The notes: generated from the sequence alone by a model not told the origin. A stretch of DNA of 64,000 nt from Methylomonas methanica MC09 (GCF_000214665.1 NC_015572.1:3968001-4032000); one strand, 5' to 3'. Positions 17,968-28,308 are shown, counted from the stretch's first letter. Translations and numbers: made by a program.

Positions 17968-19596
17968 TCAACCGCGCATTTTCCGCGCCGCCACCACCGC
18001 ATCGTCCACACTCCAAAACAGCGCATCGGCAAAGCTATCGCCGGCCAAGGTCCGCAATAAATCGGCAATCGGATCCTTAACCCGGGCCAACAGCAGTTTT
18101 TGCCGGTGCAACCGCAGTTCCGCCGCCAATTCGATCAAACATTCGGCGGCGGTGGCATCCAGGTCGGCGCTTTCTTCCAGGCTGACCACCAGTATCCGCA
18201 CATTGCCGCGCGCCGACAGCTGTTTACGCGCTTCCGCCAAAATACCTTCCGCGCTGGCAAAAAACAGCGGCTCTTCCGGACGCAATACCAGAATATTATC
18301 GTGCGGCAAAGCCGCCGGGTGGTTTTGCCTATCCACATAATCGTGGCCATGTTCCAGCTCGGCCAGTTCCCTGACAAGTGGGCGGCTGAACGAACGAATG
18401 GCCGCCGCCAACGACAAGGCCACGGCCAACAACATGCCGTGCAAAACGCCGAATACCAGTACACCGGCCACGGCGGCCAACGCCAAGTATTGATCTCTGT
18501 CGATGCGCCACAGTTTCAGCAATGCGGCGGGGTTTAGTGCGTGCCGCAGGGCATTGATTACCGCGGCGGCCACCAGCGGTTCCGGAATTCGGGCTATCCA
18601 CTGCCGGCCGAATACCGCCATCAGCAACAATATCAGCGCCGCCATCGCGCCGGCCAGCTTACCGGTGGCGCCGGCCTGTTCATTGGCGGAACTGGCCGAA
18701 AATCCCGCACCGACAGGCATGCCGTGCAATAGGCCGGACACCAAGTTGGCGGTACCGAGCGCGCACAGTTCCCGATTGGGTTCTACCGTTTTGCCGTGCA
18801 GCAAGGACAGGCTGCGGATACTGCCCCAAGACTCGGCCACGATAATCACCAGCAAACCGAAAGCCAGCTCCGCCAGCCGCAGCCATTTATCCATGGAAAG
18901 CGCCGGCAAACCGAGCGCGGTCGGTTGCAACTCCAAACTGCCGACCAGCGCAACCTGCTGAGCGGTCAAATCGACCGTGCTGTTCAAGCCGATGCCGGCC
19001 GCCAGCACCAAAAAGGCCCCGGGCAGCTTGGGGAAACGCGTCAAAAGCCACAGCAGCAATAAAGCTATGCCTCCCAATACCGTACTATAAGGATTCCAAT
19101 CCGGGTAGCGGGCAGTCAATTCCAGCAAGATATGCAGAGGATCGTTAGCCTGGGCAGTGACGCCCAGCAGCTTGGGCAATTGCTTGACTATGATGGTAAT
19201 CGCCAAGGCGAAGGAAAAGCCATGCAACACAGGCCTGGAAACAAACGCCGACAGCTGCCCCAAACCGACCTTGGCAATGGCCAACAGTCCGGCTCCCGTC
19301 AGTATTACCAAGGCTGCGCCCATCTCGGCGTAAGCATCGGCACCGTCCGGCCGCAGCGACATCACCACCGCAGCCAGTAGCGCGGCCGCCGACGAGGTGG
19401 CCGAGACGATCGCATAGGGACTTTTGCCCAACCAGGCATAGCATAGCAAGCCGGCCAGCGCCGCCGTGATCGCCGCCTGAATACTCAAATGCGCAATCGC
19501 GGCATACGCCACCGCCTCCGGCAGCAGAATAAAGGCCACCGACAAGCCGGCGGCAATGTTGGTCAATAAAAAATTACGGTTGAGCCAGATGTGCAT
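17968..19596 (-). CDS. SulP family anion transporter with C-terminal STAS domain
   Basis: 542 aa. The hydrophobic core of about 400 residues opens with the SulP entry region (NIAAGLSVAFILLPEAVAYA). It includes GLLHGMPVGAGFSASSANEQAGATGK, the conserved substrate-site segment between TM8 and TM10. A STAS domain follows at about 425-535 (ILVVSLEESADLDATAAECL). SulP proteins move sulfate, bicarbonate, chloride or dicarboxylates; the substrate here is not decidable. The gene stands alone. Confidence 0.88.
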   Translation of the reverse strand: MHIWLNRNFLLTNIAAGLSVAFILLPEAVAYAAIAHLSIQAAITAALAGLLCYAWLGKSPYAIVSATSSAAALLAAVVMSLRPDGADAYAEMGAALVILTGAGLLAIAKVGLGQLSAFVSRPVLHGFSFALAITIIVKQLPKLLGVTAQANDPLHILLELTARYPDWNPYSTVLGGIALLLLWLLTRFPKLPGAFLVLAAGIGLNSTVDLTAQQVALVGSLELQPTALGLPALSMDKWLRLAELAFGLLVIIVAESWGSIRSLSLLHGKTVEPNRELCALGTANLVSGLLHGMPVGAGFSASSANEQAGATGKLAGAMAALILLLMAVFGRQWIARIPEPLVAAAVINALRHALNPAALLKLWRIDRDQYLALAAVAGVLVFGVLHGMLLAVALSLAAAIRSFSRPLVRELAELEHGHDYVDRQNHPAALPHDNILVLRPEEPLFFASAEGILAEARKQLSARGNVRILVVSLEESADLDATAAECLIELAAELRLHRQKLLLARVKDPIADLLRTLAGDSFADALFWSVDDAVVAARKMRG

Positions 19597-20084
19597 AAGG
19601 TTAATTGGTGATTGCGGACGCTTCTGGAACAGCTTTCATTGTTCCCGATTAACGCATCAAAGGCCAGAGCAAAACAACAGGAAATAAATTAACTTTGCCG
19701 GACCGGAAAGCGCGGTCAGATGTGAAAGCGCCCGACTAAAATGCGCCGAACGCCTAAACCAGAGGTTGTGGGTAGAGCAGATTTAAAAACCGACAATGAC
19801 CGGTATTATTCAAACCAGATGCAGGATACGCAGGTTATCGACCCACTTTTTGGCGGAGTAGCGCGGGGCGGGGTATTCACCCCGCTCCAAACGTTTTTGC
19901 AAACTTTTACCTATCGTTGCAACATTCAGGACGATGAGCACACTCGATACCGCCGGGGTACAGAATTTACCTAAGGTAACTCTGTTCCGAATGCCCACGT
20001 CCACCGCGCCCGCGCAGTCTGAAAGGTACGCAAGAGACGGAATGACTGGCGGGCCGCAATTCCCCAATAGTTGCCGGCGCCTTC
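19597..20084. other. 488-bp intergenic region
   Basis: Between the SulP and hydrolase genes. An 85-codon minus-strand frame (19810-20067) has no ribosome site and no recognisable domain, so nothing in this stretch is called. Confidence 0.4.
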
Positions 20085-21815
20085 TTAAACCTTAGTCAAA
20101 ACCAATAAAATACCCGCCACGTACAAGGCGCTAAACAATACATCCCGCCATTGCCGCACGCTTAAATCCGGCCAAATAGCGCTCCCGGTCAGGTAAAGCA
20201 AGTAAATTATACTTAACCATAGCAGCGGCGCTGCTTTGCCGACGGCACTGACTAAAAGCGACTGTTTATGCTCCTTGATAGGTGCGGGTAGTTCGTCGGT
20301 TTTACCGGTAATCACAAAGTCGGCAATCGCGTCCCAATTATCCTCATGCAAGGCCGCGCTGTGCGCACCTTTGACGTAGCGGATCTGTTTGACTTGCTCG
20401 GACTGGAAGCCGTTATGCCCGGCACCGCCCAAGTCTTGCCAGTTGAGCATTTGCATCGCGTTGGGAAACCAGGCCACTACCCAATCGCCGGACGCGATGT
20501 AATTCAACACCTGTTCCACCCGCCCCTGCTTTAGAAGCTCCGCCCAAGCATAATCGGTTCTGACCACGCTGCCGGCCAACACCACCTGTTTGAAACGGCA
20601 ACACGGGTATTCGGTTAAGGCTTTGGTCAGCAAGTAGGTACCGTGACTGTGTCCGACATAGGAAAAGCGGGCATTGGGATATTGCGCCAGACCTTCGGCG
20701 TATTGGTCCATCAGCCATTCCACCTTCTCGCGACGCCGCCAGGGGAACAGAAAGGACAGCATTGGAAAATAGCCGTAACTGGAGGTTTCTGTTTCGAAGA
20801 CCTTCTGATATTCCTTGCCGCGCTGTTTAACCCGGCGGGCAATTTTGTGTGTCCAGTATCCCGGATCGCGGATGCCGTGAATGACAAAAATCAGATCGGT
20901 AACCTCGTCGCGTTTGCCAGGCAAACGCTCGTCTTGCGGCAGCTGATTGTATTGCTGCCTTAAGGTTGCTTCGTCGTTCAGCAGCGCGGCGCGAAATTTC
21001 CGTTTGCGGTCTTGCGCCGCGGGGCTGTCGTCCATGTCTATGATGTTGGCATGGCCGGATTTGGCGACATCCAGATAAATAAAATCGCTACCGCTAACCA
21101 AATCGATATTGTCTTCCGGGCTGACCAAATCGTCGATGGAGCCCAATAATTGCACCGTCAGGGCATTACCGACACCTTTATCCTTAGCAGCGTAACGCAT
21201 AGCCAACCATTGAATGCGCAGATTGGTAACATACGGCGCGCCGCGATGGATATGCATGATAGCGAGTTTTTTGCGGGTTAACGCCTGCCATAAACCGCCC
21301 AAGGCAACTCCCACGCTGAATCCCACGGCTTTTGCCGGCGACATGTTATGCGAAATACGCCAGCCGCGATTCATACCCGCCAGCAAGATAATCCGCTCCA
21401 CTTTAGCGGCCCAGGGCCGGGCGGTTTTTCGGGTAATGCCCGGTTCGAATGGGGCTTTAGCGGTTTCGCCGCAGGCGTAGGCATACAACTTTCTACCCAA
21501 CAACGCTCCATAGCTGTGGCCGACAATGGTGATGCTCTGATAAGCAGCACCGTATTGGTCTATCCTGGCTGCCCACAAAGCGTCAATCTGCTGCAAAAGC
21601 TGATTGCACAGCGCCACCGGATCGGCACAGGAGCTTCTTGACAGCGGCAATTCGGGCATAAAAATATCCGCTCCACAATTGCCATGGCTTTCGGCGATGA
21701 CCGCTTTAACGTGCTTCATGCTGTCGGCGTTATGGGTAAAGGCATGCAACAGCACCACCAGCTTCCTGGCGGATGCATAGCGGGTCAACGATTTTGCGTC
21801 GAGGAGGTTGGACAT
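20085..21815 (-). CDS. Membrane-anchored protein with two alpha/beta-hydrolase domains
   Basis: 576 aa. First hydrolase half (about 15-290): VVLLHAFTHNADSM oxyanion strand and nucleophile elbow GHSYG in TIVGHSYGALLGR. Second half (about 305-520): LIFVIHGIRDPGYW and a second elbow GHSHG in FSYVGHSHGTYLL. One hydrophobic segment (about 530-552) and a final one (about 560-575) would anchor it in the inner membrane with both domains cytosolic. Each half has its own Gly-x-Ser/His-x-Gly motif. The second has His rather than Tyr after Ser, as in some lipase-like and PGAP1-like proteins. An esterase/lipase role is likely; the substrate is unknown. Confidence 0.75.
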   Translation of the reverse strand: MSNLLDAKSLTRYASARKLVVLLHAFTHNADSMKHVKAVIAESHGNCGADIFMPELPLSRSSCADPVALCNQLLQQIDALWAARIDQYGAAYQSITIVGHSYGALLGRKLYAYACGETAKAPFEPGITRKTARPWAAKVERIILLAGMNRGWRISHNMSPAKAVGFSVGVALGGLWQALTRKKLAIMHIHRGAPYVTNLRIQWLAMRYAAKDKGVGNALTVQLLGSIDDLVSPEDNIDLVSGSDFIYLDVAKSGHANIIDMDDSPAAQDRKRKFRAALLNDEATLRQQYNQLPQDERLPGKRDEVTDLIFVIHGIRDPGYWTHKIARRVKQRGKEYQKVFETETSSYGYFPMLSFLFPWRRREKVEWLMDQYAEGLAQYPNARFSYVGHSHGTYLLTKALTEYPCCRFKQVVLAGSVVRTDYAWAELLKQGRVEQVLNYIASGDWVVAWFPNAMQMLNWQDLGGAGHNGFQSEQVKQIRYVKGAHSAALHEDNWDAIADFVITGKTDELPAPIKEHKQSLLVSAVGKAAPLLWLSIIYLLYLTGSAIWPDLSVRQWRDVLFSALYVAGILLVLTKV

Positions 21816-22076
21816 GGGCGTTCCTTATAATCAATCAGGACATAATGATTTTAGTCAGTGGCAGCAAAAAGCACCAAGCGCTATTACCGGACTGCATTTT
21901 CTTTGATATAACGGATTTGACTATTCGAGACTTATCAGCAACGGTGCGGATATTCCGCCTGACGCAACCCTTCAAAGTCGGGATAATCTTGCTTGCGACG
22001 TTCAGCCGTGTAAGGATTGCGCTGAAAACCCGACAATTGCAATCAACCCAGTCTCTACTCTGTCCGACATTTGCCC

Positions 22077-23054
22077 ATGAATACACCGACCACGGCCAGC
22101 ATCCACGCCGACATTACCGTCCCGATTATTTCCGTGCGGGGCGTTAACAAGACGTACGCTGGGGGTTTCCAAGCCCTGAAAAATATCAACCTGGACATCC
22201 GGCGCGGCGAGATATTCGCCCTGCTCGGCCCCAACGGCGCCGGCAAGACTACCTTGATCAGCATCATCTGCGGCATTGTCAACGGTAGCGCCGGCACTAT
22301 CGTCGCCGACGGCCACGACACGGTGCGCGACTACCGCGCGGCGCGTGCCAGCATCGGTTTGGTGCCGCAGGAACTGCATACCGACGCCTTCGAGTCGGTG
22401 TGGGCCACGGTCAGCTTCAGCCGAGGTTTGTTCGGCAAAGCGCCCAACCCGGCTTATCTGGAAAAACTGCTGCGAGACCTGTCCTTATGGGACAAGCGTA
22501 ACCAGAAAATCATGGCACTGTCCGGCGGCATGAAACGCCGGGTGTTGATCGCCAAAGCTTTGTCGCACGAACCGGCGATACTGTTTCTCGACGAACCGAG
22601 CGCCGGTGTAGACGTCGAGTTGCGCCACGACATGTGGCGCATGGTCCGTGAATTGCGCGCGCAAGGCACGACCATCATTTTGACCACGCATTACATCGAA
22701 GAAGCCGAAGACATGGCGGACAGGATCGGCGTCATCAGTAAAGGCGAATTGATCCTGGTGGAGGACAAACACGTCTTGATGCGCAAGCTCGGTAAAAAAC
22801 AGCTGACCCTAACCTTACGCCAAACCCTGACCGTCATCCCGCCCGGCCTGAACGCTTGGCCTTTGGAATTGGCCGACGATGGCCAGACACTGGTATATAG
22901 TTTCGATAGCCAGAAAGACGAAACCGGTATTGCCGAATTAATGCGCGCACTCAGCGAACACGGCATCGAATTTAAGGATTTACGTTCCAGCGAAAGCTCG
23001 TTGGAGGACATTTTCGTCAGCTTGGTACGCCAACCTCGGGAGACTACGACATGA
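22077..23054 (+). CDS. ABC-2 exporter ATP-binding protein
   Basis: 325 aa from the ATG at 22077 (a TTG two codons earlier is also possible). Walker [12 protein letters not shown] loop [10 protein letters not shown], signature LSGGMKRR, Walker [14 protein letters not shown] and H-loop [11 protein letters not shown] are all present. The C-terminal about 90 aa is the DrrA/NodI-type regulatory extension. It overlaps the permease gene by 4 bp (ATGA). The pair resembles the YadG/YadH-type transporters, whose substrate is unknown. Confidence 0.93.
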   Translation: MNTPTTASIHADITVPIISVRGVNKTYAGGFQALKNINLDIRRGEIFALLGPNGAGKTTLISIICGIVNGSAGTIVADGHDTVRDYRAARASIGLVPQELHTDAFESVWATVSFSRGLFGKAPNPAYLEKLLRDLSLWDKRNQKIMALSGGMKRRVLIAKALSHEPAILFLDEPSAGVDVELRHDMWRMVRELRAQGTTIILTTHYIEEAEDMADRIGVISKGELILVEDKHVLMRKLGKKQLTLTLRQTLTVIPPGLNAWPLELADDGQTLVYSFDSQKDETGIAELMRALSEHGIEFKDLRSSESSLEDIFVSLVRQPRETTT

Positions 23055-23812
23055 ATTTTTATGGTATTCGGGCGATTTACCGGTTTGAAATGGCCCGCAC
23101 CTTCCGCACCTTGCTGGAAAGCGTTGCCGCCCCGGTATTGACTACCTCGCTGTATTTCATCGTATTCGGTAAAGCCATCGGCGGGCGAATGGGCGACATC
23201 GACAGCATCGGTTACGGCGCTTACATCATTCCCGGTCTGGTGATGCTGAGCTTGCTGAACGAGAGCATCTCCAACGCCTCGTTCGGTATCTATATGCCCA
23301 AATGGGCGGGCACGATTTACGAGTTATTATCGGCCCCAGTGTCCTGGATTGAGGTGCTGATCGGTTATGTCGGCGCGGCCGCGACCAAGTCGGTGATGCT
23401 GGGCTTGCTGATTCTGGCCACCGCCCGCTTTTTCGTACCCTATCAGATAGCCCATCCAGCGTGGATGATAGGCTTTTTGCTACTGACCGCGGTGACCTTT
23501 AGTCTGTTCGGCTTCATCATCGGCTTGTGGGCCGATAATTTTCAGAAGCTGCAGGTAATACCGATGCTGATCGTTACCCCACTGACCTTTCTGGGCGGCG
23601 CGTTTTATTCGATCAGTATGCTACCGCCCATCTGGCAGAAAATATCCTTATTCAATCCAGTAGTGTATCTGATCAGCGCCTTTCGCTGGAGTTTTTACGG
23701 CGTCGCCGATGTGGACGTGGTGATGAGTATAACCATGACTTTCGGCTTTCTGATCGTCTGCCTGACGTTCGTCTGGTGGGTGTTTAAATCGGGGTACAAG
23801 ATAAGGCGCTAA
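23051..23812 (+). CDS. ABC-2 type exporter permease
   Basis: 253 aa with six hydrophobic helices and the ABC-2 signature region ([22 protein letters not shown]) before helix 5. Translationally coupled to the ATPase gene. Length and the [26 protein letters not shown]-terminal helix fit the YadH group. Confidence 0.92.
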   Translation: MNFYGIRAIYRFEMARTFRTLLESVAAPVLTTSLYFIVFGKAIGGRMGDIDSIGYGAYIIPGLVMLSLLNESISNASFGIYMPKWAGTIYELLSAPVSWIEVLIGYVGAAATKSVMLGLLILATARFFVPYQIAHPAWMIGFLLLTAVTFSLFGFIIGLWADNFQKLQVIPMLIVTPLTFLGGAFYSISMLPPIWQKISLFNPVVYLISAFRWSFYGVADVDVVMSITMTFGFLIVCLTFVWWVFKSGYKIRR

Positions 23813-23831
23813 GAGAGGATGGCCGTAAAAT

Positions 23832-24227
23832 TCAGAGTTCCCAAACCCGCACCTCCGGCGCAATACCGGCGTTGCGCGCAGCTTTGCAGAAGTCGCGATC
23901 GAAGGTGTGCATTAGAGCTTTGCCGCAAGCAGCCAAATGCAAAGCATCGGCAAAGTCGGCACCTTGCGCGTACCACTCCAGCGCGTGACTGACGGCTTCG
24001 GCATCTTCGACCACAGTGTTGTCGATTTCCAGCAATGCCGTGAAAAATACACTGAGTTGGTCGCGGGTTTTCTTGTAGCGAGCGCGCAGGACCCATTCGG
24101 TTTCCAGTAGAACCGTGCGCGAGATAAAAATGCTGTCGCTGGCAATCAATTGCCGAACCACATCGACTTGTTCCGGATGATCGTTCACCAACACCCGTAC
24201 CAACAAGTTAGTATCAAAAGCGATCAT
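23832..24227 (-). CDS. vapC: VapC-type PIN-domain ribonuclease toxin
   Basis: About 131 aa from the ATG at 24227 (MIAFDTNLLVRVLVNDHPEQ). PIN residues are in place: the first Asp in AFDTN, the Glu in LLETEWVL, the Asp in GADFADALHLA and the Asp in TFDRDF. It likely cleaves RNA unless bound by the AbrB-type antitoxin encoded just upstream, whose gene end overlaps this start by 14 bp. The start at 24254 would lengthen the overlap and adds residues atypical for PIN toxins. Confidence 0.87.
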   Translation of the reverse strand: MIAFDTNLLVRVLVNDHPEQVDVVRQLIASDSIFISRTVLLETEWVLRARYKKTRDQLSVFFTALLEIDNTVVEDAEAVSHALEWYAQGADFADALHLAACGKALMHTFDRDFCKAARNAGIAPEVRVWEL

Positions 24228-24498
24228 GCTTTGCGTCCTGGCCGCTCTCTTCATTCAGGTCGACCGGCTTGCATAACGCTTCAGTGGATAGCGATGAGCC
24301 GTCGTGCTGGAGCATACCGATCAAGTCCGCCAAATTGCGACCGGTTTTCTTCGGTACCGCTTTGAGCGTAACGCCGGACGCATTCGAAACCAGAGTTAGC
24401 TCAGTGCCGGCAGCCCAATGCTGTTCATCGCGAATTTCCTTGGGGATGACAACCTGACCTTTGCTGGATAGAGTAATAATGGCGGTAGACACCGGCAA
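24214..24498 (-). CDS. vapB: AbrB/SpoVT-type (VapB) antitoxin
   Basis: 94 aa. The swapped-hairpin AbrB DNA-binding domain occupies residues 1-50 (TIITLSSKGQVVIPKEIRDE and GTELTLVSNASGVTLKAV). The C-terminal half (DLIGMLQHDGSSLSTEAL) should bind the toxin. Antitoxin precedes toxin with overlapping ends, the normal layout for autoregulated pairs. Confidence 0.88.
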   Translation of the reverse strand: MPVSTAIITLSSKGQVVIPKEIRDEQHWAAGTELTLVSNASGVTLKAVPKKTGRNLADLIGMLQHDGSSLSTEALCKPVDLNEESGQDAKHDRF

Positions 24499-24586
24499 CC
24501 TCCTTCAGGTAAGACAAAAAGTAAGCCGGATTATCGGCTGACGATGAATGTTTTACAAGCAGCCGCTGGCTTTTTGGGCTTGTTTT

Positions 24587-24670
24587 GTAGCTCCGAATAG
24601 CGAAGTGTATTCAGAGGAATGAAAGCTTTCCATTCGTCCGATTACTTTCCACTAATCGGGCCTACGGCCC
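24587..24670. repeat. REP/BIME-type double palindrome, second copy
   Basis: Related to the unit at 9475-9553: TAGCTCCGAATAGCGAAG..., then ATTCGTCCGATTAC...CTAATCGGGCCTACG. The left hairpin is diverged, the right one conserved. Confidence 0.65.
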
Positions 24671-24741
24671 CGTGAAAAAATAGGTTCCGCCCTGAACACG
24701 ATTGCGTCGATAGTTTGACATGGCGTAAGTTTATTTTATTC

Positions 24742-24771
24742 GGCGGATGACGCAAGCTTATCCGCCCTACG
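24742..24771. repeat. REP element, GGCGGATGACGC family
   Basis: GGCGGATGACGCAAGCTTAT followed by CCGCCCTACG forms an imperfect hairpin. Near-identical elements are at 27703-27734 and 30345-30377. These are typical targets of RAYT transposases, one of which lies in ruins at 27.8-28.3 kb. Confidence 0.7.
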
Positions 24772-24787
24772 GCCCGTTAACCCGCAG

Positions 24788-25198
24788 CTATTCAGCAATT
24801 TCAGTAAAATACACCTTCAAGTCGTCTTTTTTTCCGTTCGTTATCCGCTTGAGTACTTTGGCAAGCGGGAAAATCCAGGTTTCGCCATCCAGCAAGCCGA
24901 TGGCTTGGAGGTCGTGGTTGATTTGCCATTCACCGCCCTTGTTGCGGCGGTAGACCTCGCCTATGTAGCTGCCGAGCATTTTACAAACATTTTGCACGTC
25001 GTTTTCCGACGGCTGCTTGCGAAACAGCTTGGCTATGACGCCTTTGGGACGGGTATGAAACAGCCGGTTGGCCAACGTTTCGACTTGATCTATGCTCTCG
25101 ACGGTAAAATCAAGCGACACGCCAAAATTGCTGTGGGCGAAATTAACCGCATTGGCCGCGTAGGCGGCCATAATTTCATTCGGACTCGGTTCGGTCAT
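24788..25198 (-). CDS. Hypothetical cytosolic protein
   Basis: 136 aa, no signal peptide or membrane helix. It starts MTEPSPNEIMAAYAANAVNF. A central VQNVCKMLGSYIGEVYRRNKGGEW segment recurs in small uncharacterised proteins of the type that follow immunity or stress genes, but I cannot name a family. A GGAATTCC stretch precedes the ATG without a good ribosome site. Flanked by REP elements. Confidence 0.55.
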   Translation of the reverse strand: MTEPSPNEIMAAYAANAVNFAHSNFGVSLDFTVESIDQVETLANRLFHTRPKGVIAKLFRKQPSENDVQNVCKMLGSYIGEVYRRNKGGEWQINHDLQAIGLLDGETWIFPLAKVLKRITNGKKDDLKVYFTEIAE

Positions 25199-25550
25199 CG
25201 GGAATTCCTAAAAGAAAAATGGCTTTTGAATTCAGGCGGTTTTTATCGGCCGGCAAAAAATCCCGCCGGGCAGTGCCTGATTAATTCGACTCTATTTGTT
25301 TCAAAATAACACACTCCTTGCGGAACCCGCGTCTTCTATTGCGCGGCTCATCAAACATTCCCGCTGCGCGAGTTGCAATTATGCCCAGCCTAAAATATAA
25401 ATAGGTAAAAAATTCACAAATACCGGCCGAAAGCTAAATATTATTTAGCGTAAAATACCCATTGATTCCCCCAGGTTCCGCACCCTCCCCCTAGCCCGCA
25501 AGTGCTGGCCGGATGGCGAGCCGACGCTACACTAAGTACTTCGATATTCC
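25199..25550. other. 352-bp intergenic region
   Basis: Holds the divergent upstream regions of the hypothetical gene and the acyltransferase gene. AT-rich around 25390-25460. No gene, repeat or clear promoter could be recognised. Confidence 0.4.
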
Positions 25551-27665
25551 ATGACAACTCTACATCCGCACCTCTCGCACCCTAAATATCGACCGGACAT
25601 CGACGGCTTACGGGCGCTTGCCGTACTCTCGGTAGTGGCTTTCCATGCCTTTCCGACCGGATTGAAAGGCGGCTTTATCGGGGTTGATATCTTTTTCGTG
25701 ATCTCCGGCTACCTGATTTCCACGATTATTTTCCAAAACCTGGAAAAAGGTACTTTCAGCTTTACCGAGTTCTATATCCGCCGCATCAAGCGTATCTTTC
25801 CGGCACTGATTCTGGTGCTGGCAACCAGCTACGCCTTCGGTTGGTTTGCACTGTTCGCGGACGAATACAAGCAATTGAGCAAGCACATCGCCGCCGGTGC
25901 AAGTTTTGTTTCCAACATCGTTTTGTGGGACGAGGCCGGTTATTTCGATAACGCCACGGAGACCAAGCCGCTGTTGCATTTATGGAGTCTGGGTGTAGAG
26001 GAGCAGTTTTATTTGGCTTGGCCTTTGATACTGTGGTTTGCTTGGGGTAGAAACTTCAATCTGCTAACCGTGACCATAGTGGTCGCCATTGTGTCCTTCT
26101 ACCTGAATATTAAGGGCATACTGACCGATTCCGTGGGCGCGTTCTACTCCCCGCAAACCCGCTTTTGGGAATTGCAGTGCGGCAGCTTGCTGGCCTGGAT
26201 AACACTCTACAGAAAAGACGCGTACGCCGGTTTTAAAACCGGTCTGGACAAATGGCTGGCGGCTGTGGTTTATCGGGACTCGCGCCATCAAGTCGACGGC
26301 AAGACTCTGAATAACGCGTTCTCGTTCGCCGGTTTAAGCTTGCTGGTTTACGGCTTTTACGTCATCAATAAGGATCTTGAGTTCCCTGGCAAGTGGGCTA
26401 TTGTGCCGATACTGGGCGCGGTGCTGATTATCGCCGCCGGCCCGCATGCCTGGGTTAACCGCATCGTATTATCAAACCGGCTGGCGGTATGGTTCGGCCT
26501 GATCAGCTTTCCGCTGTATCTGTGGCACTGGCCCTTGCTGTCTTTTGCCCGGATCGTGGAAACGGAAGTGCCGAGCGCCACGATTCGTATCGTCGCGGTG
26601 GCTATTACCATTCTGTTGGCCTGGCTGACTTACATGCTGGTGGAAAAGCCGATACGTCTGGGCAAACACAGCGGCGTCAAAACCGTGGCACTGATAATGC
26701 TGATGCTGGTCGTCGGTAACGTGGGTTATGTATCGTACTTAAAAAACGGGCTGGAATTCCGCCAAGCCGACGCGCCCGCCAAGACCAAAATGTTTGCCGA
26801 TGTAAAAGGCACGGTTCTTTATAACACCCCCGAGGACTGGGTCGACGAGCGTTGTCATTCCGCCTTAGGCACCCGCTACGACTATTTAATCTGCCGCTTT
26901 ACCACCGCCACGCCGAAGACGCTGGTGGTAGGCGACAGCCATGCCGCGCAATTCGCCTACGATTCCATTTCCAAGGGTTCCAACGATCTGGCCTTGGTAG
27001 CCGTCAACGGCTGCCTGCCGTTTATCGATCTGGTCACCATCAATCCGACCGAGGAATTCGAAGAAAAATCGTCCCGCTGCAAAGTGGTGATGCCGATTGT
27101 GCTTAAGCTGCTACGGGATTTTCCGTCCATTCAACGCGTGGTGTTCGCCACCCGTGGCGCGATGTACATCGAAGGCTCCGGTTACGGCGATACGGAGAAA
27201 AAGAATAACTATCGGATTATCAAAGACCCGGACGACCGTCTGGCGGAAAATTACAATCAATTCATCTCCGGCTACGTGGCTTCCATTAACGAGATTTTAA
27301 AGTTCGGCAAAGCCGTAGTATTCATTGAAGACGTTCCGGAAATTGGCGTCAGCGCCAAAAATTGTCTGGACGACCGGCCGTTCCGCATCTCGGACAAGGA
27401 TAGACCGGGCTGCAATGTGTCCCGACAATCCTTCGACGAGCGCAACGCCAAATACAGAAAAGCCGTGGACTCCATAGTCGCCGCCACCCATAACCGGGTG
27501 CGGATTTTCCCCGCCTATGAGTATTTGTGTAACGAATCGACTTGCGACGGCTTGAAAGACGGCGCGTCTTACTTTTACGACGACGACCATCTCTCCATGC
27601 GCGGCAGCAGTTATATTTTCGGCAAATTTGCCGAATGGCTGAAACAAGTGACGCCGAAACTTTGA
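25551..27665 (+). CDS. OafA/YrhL-type O-acyltransferase with C-terminal SGNH domain
   Basis: 704 aa. The N-terminal acyltransferase-3 domain has about ten helices and the family opener YRPDIDGLRALAVLSVVAFH with its catalytic-type His. It also has GGFIGVDIFFVISGYL and FYIRRIKRIFPAL. The C-terminal periplasmic SGNH hydrolase-like domain starts near residue 455, with block I GDSHAAQF and block V DDDHLSMRG. Such fusions acetylate O-antigen or exopolysaccharide sugars. The gene stands alone, bordered by REP repeats, but the EPS cluster at 46-54 kb provides a plausible substrate (inference). Confidence 0.93.
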   Translation: MTTLHPHLSHPKYRPDIDGLRALAVLSVVAFHAFPTGLKGGFIGVDIFFVISGYLISTIIFQNLEKGTFSFTEFYIRRIKRIFPALILVLATSYAFGWFALFADEYKQLSKHIAAGASFVSNIVLWDEAGYFDNATETKPLLHLWSLGVEEQFYLAWPLILWFAWGRNFNLLTVTIVVAIVSFYLNIKGILTDSVGAFYSPQTRFWELQCGSLLAWITLYRKDAYAGFKTGLDKWLAAVVYRDSRHQVDGKTLNNAFSFAGLSLLVYGFYVINKDLEFPGKWAIVPILGAVLIIAAGPHAWVNRIVLSNRLAVWFGLISFPLYLWHWPLLSFARIVETEVPSATIRIVAVAITILLAWLTYMLVEKPIRLGKHSGVKTVALIMLMLVVGNVGYVSYLKNGLEFRQADAPAKTKMFADVKGTVLYNTPEDWVDERCHSALGTRYDYLICRFTTATPKTLVVGDSHAAQFAYDSISKGSNDLALVAVNGCLPFIDLVTINPTEEFEEKSSRCKVVMPIVLKLLRDFPSIQRVVFATRGAMYIEGSGYGDTEKKNNYRIIKDPDDRLAENYNQFISGYVASINEILKFGKAVVFIEDVPEIGVSAKNCLDDRPFRISDKDRPGCNVSRQSFDERNAKYRKAVDSIVAATHNRVRIFPAYEYLCNESTCDGLKDGASYFYDDDHLSMRGSSYIFGKFAEWLKQVTPKL

Positions 27666-27702
27666 ACCATCGGCTGGCAATTTGTTCGCAATTTAAGACT
27701 GG

Positions 27703-27734
27703 CTGTAGGGCGGATAAGCGCAGCGTCATCCGCC
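27703..27734. repeat. REP element upstream of the RAYT pseudogene
   Basis: GTAGGGCGGATAAGCGCAGC followed by GTCATCCGCC, a bulged palindrome, oriented opposite to the copy at 24742-24771. With the element at 30345-30377 it originally bracketed the RAYT. Confidence 0.75.
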
Positions 27735-27763
27735 AAATCGGTTAAACTTTTTTCACGCCAAAC

Positions 27764-28308
27764 TATCGACGCAATCGCATTCCTGGCGGCACCTATTTGT
27801 TCACCGTTAACCTGCTCGAACGAAAATCGACGTTGTTAGTCGAGTATATTGCAGAGTTACGGGAAGCGGTGCGAGTGGTTCGGGAAAAACAGCCATTTCA
27901 TATCGATGCCTAGGTGGTTTTACCTGATCATATGCATGCGATTTGGACATTACCGACCGGTGACGATCAATATTCCAACCGATGGCGGGCGATAAAAAAA
28001 GCCTTCTCGAAATCGATACCTAAAACAGAATATCGCTCCGCAACCAGAATAAAACGTCACGAACGTGGCATTTACCCAAAGGGCACAAGTGGCAACGTCG
28101 TTTTTGGGAACATACCATTATCGACGATGCCGATTATTCGGCATATATGGATTATATCCATCACAATCCGGTCAAGCATGGTTGGGCTGTCACAGTTAAG
28201 GATTAGCCATATTCAACTTTTCATCGCTTGGTCAAGACGGATATTTATCCGTTAAATTGGGCGGGGTTAGACTTGGCATTGTTGGAAACAGGTGAACCGG
28301 ATAATTGA
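27764..28308 (+). pseudogene. REP-associated tyrosine transposase (RAYT), inactivated
   Basis: Joining frames gives a Y1-transposase-like sequence: YRRNRIPGGTYLFTVNLLER, then FHIDA, a TAG stop at 27911-27913, VVLPDHMHAIWTLP (the HUH motif appears as DHMHAIW), RWRAIKKAFSK, a frameshift near 28080, FWEHTIIDDADY, YIHHNPVKHG, a second TAG at 28204-28206, then YSTFHRLV up to the TGA at 28308. This is the RAYT signature. RAYTs mobilise REP sequences, here the elements on both sides. A hairpin (AACCGG/CCGGTT followed by TTTT) ends the gene. Confidence 0.88.

Noticed and set aside
19637..19652. Sigma-54 promoter upstream of the SulP gene (GGAACAATGAAAGC on the minus strand)
   Set aside because: Spacing is right but both the -24 and the -12 flanks are poor (AAGC for TTGC).
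19810..20067. 85-codon minus-strand frame between SulP and the hydrolase
   Set aside because: No ribosome site, no hydrophobic or domain pattern, composition like non-coding DNA.
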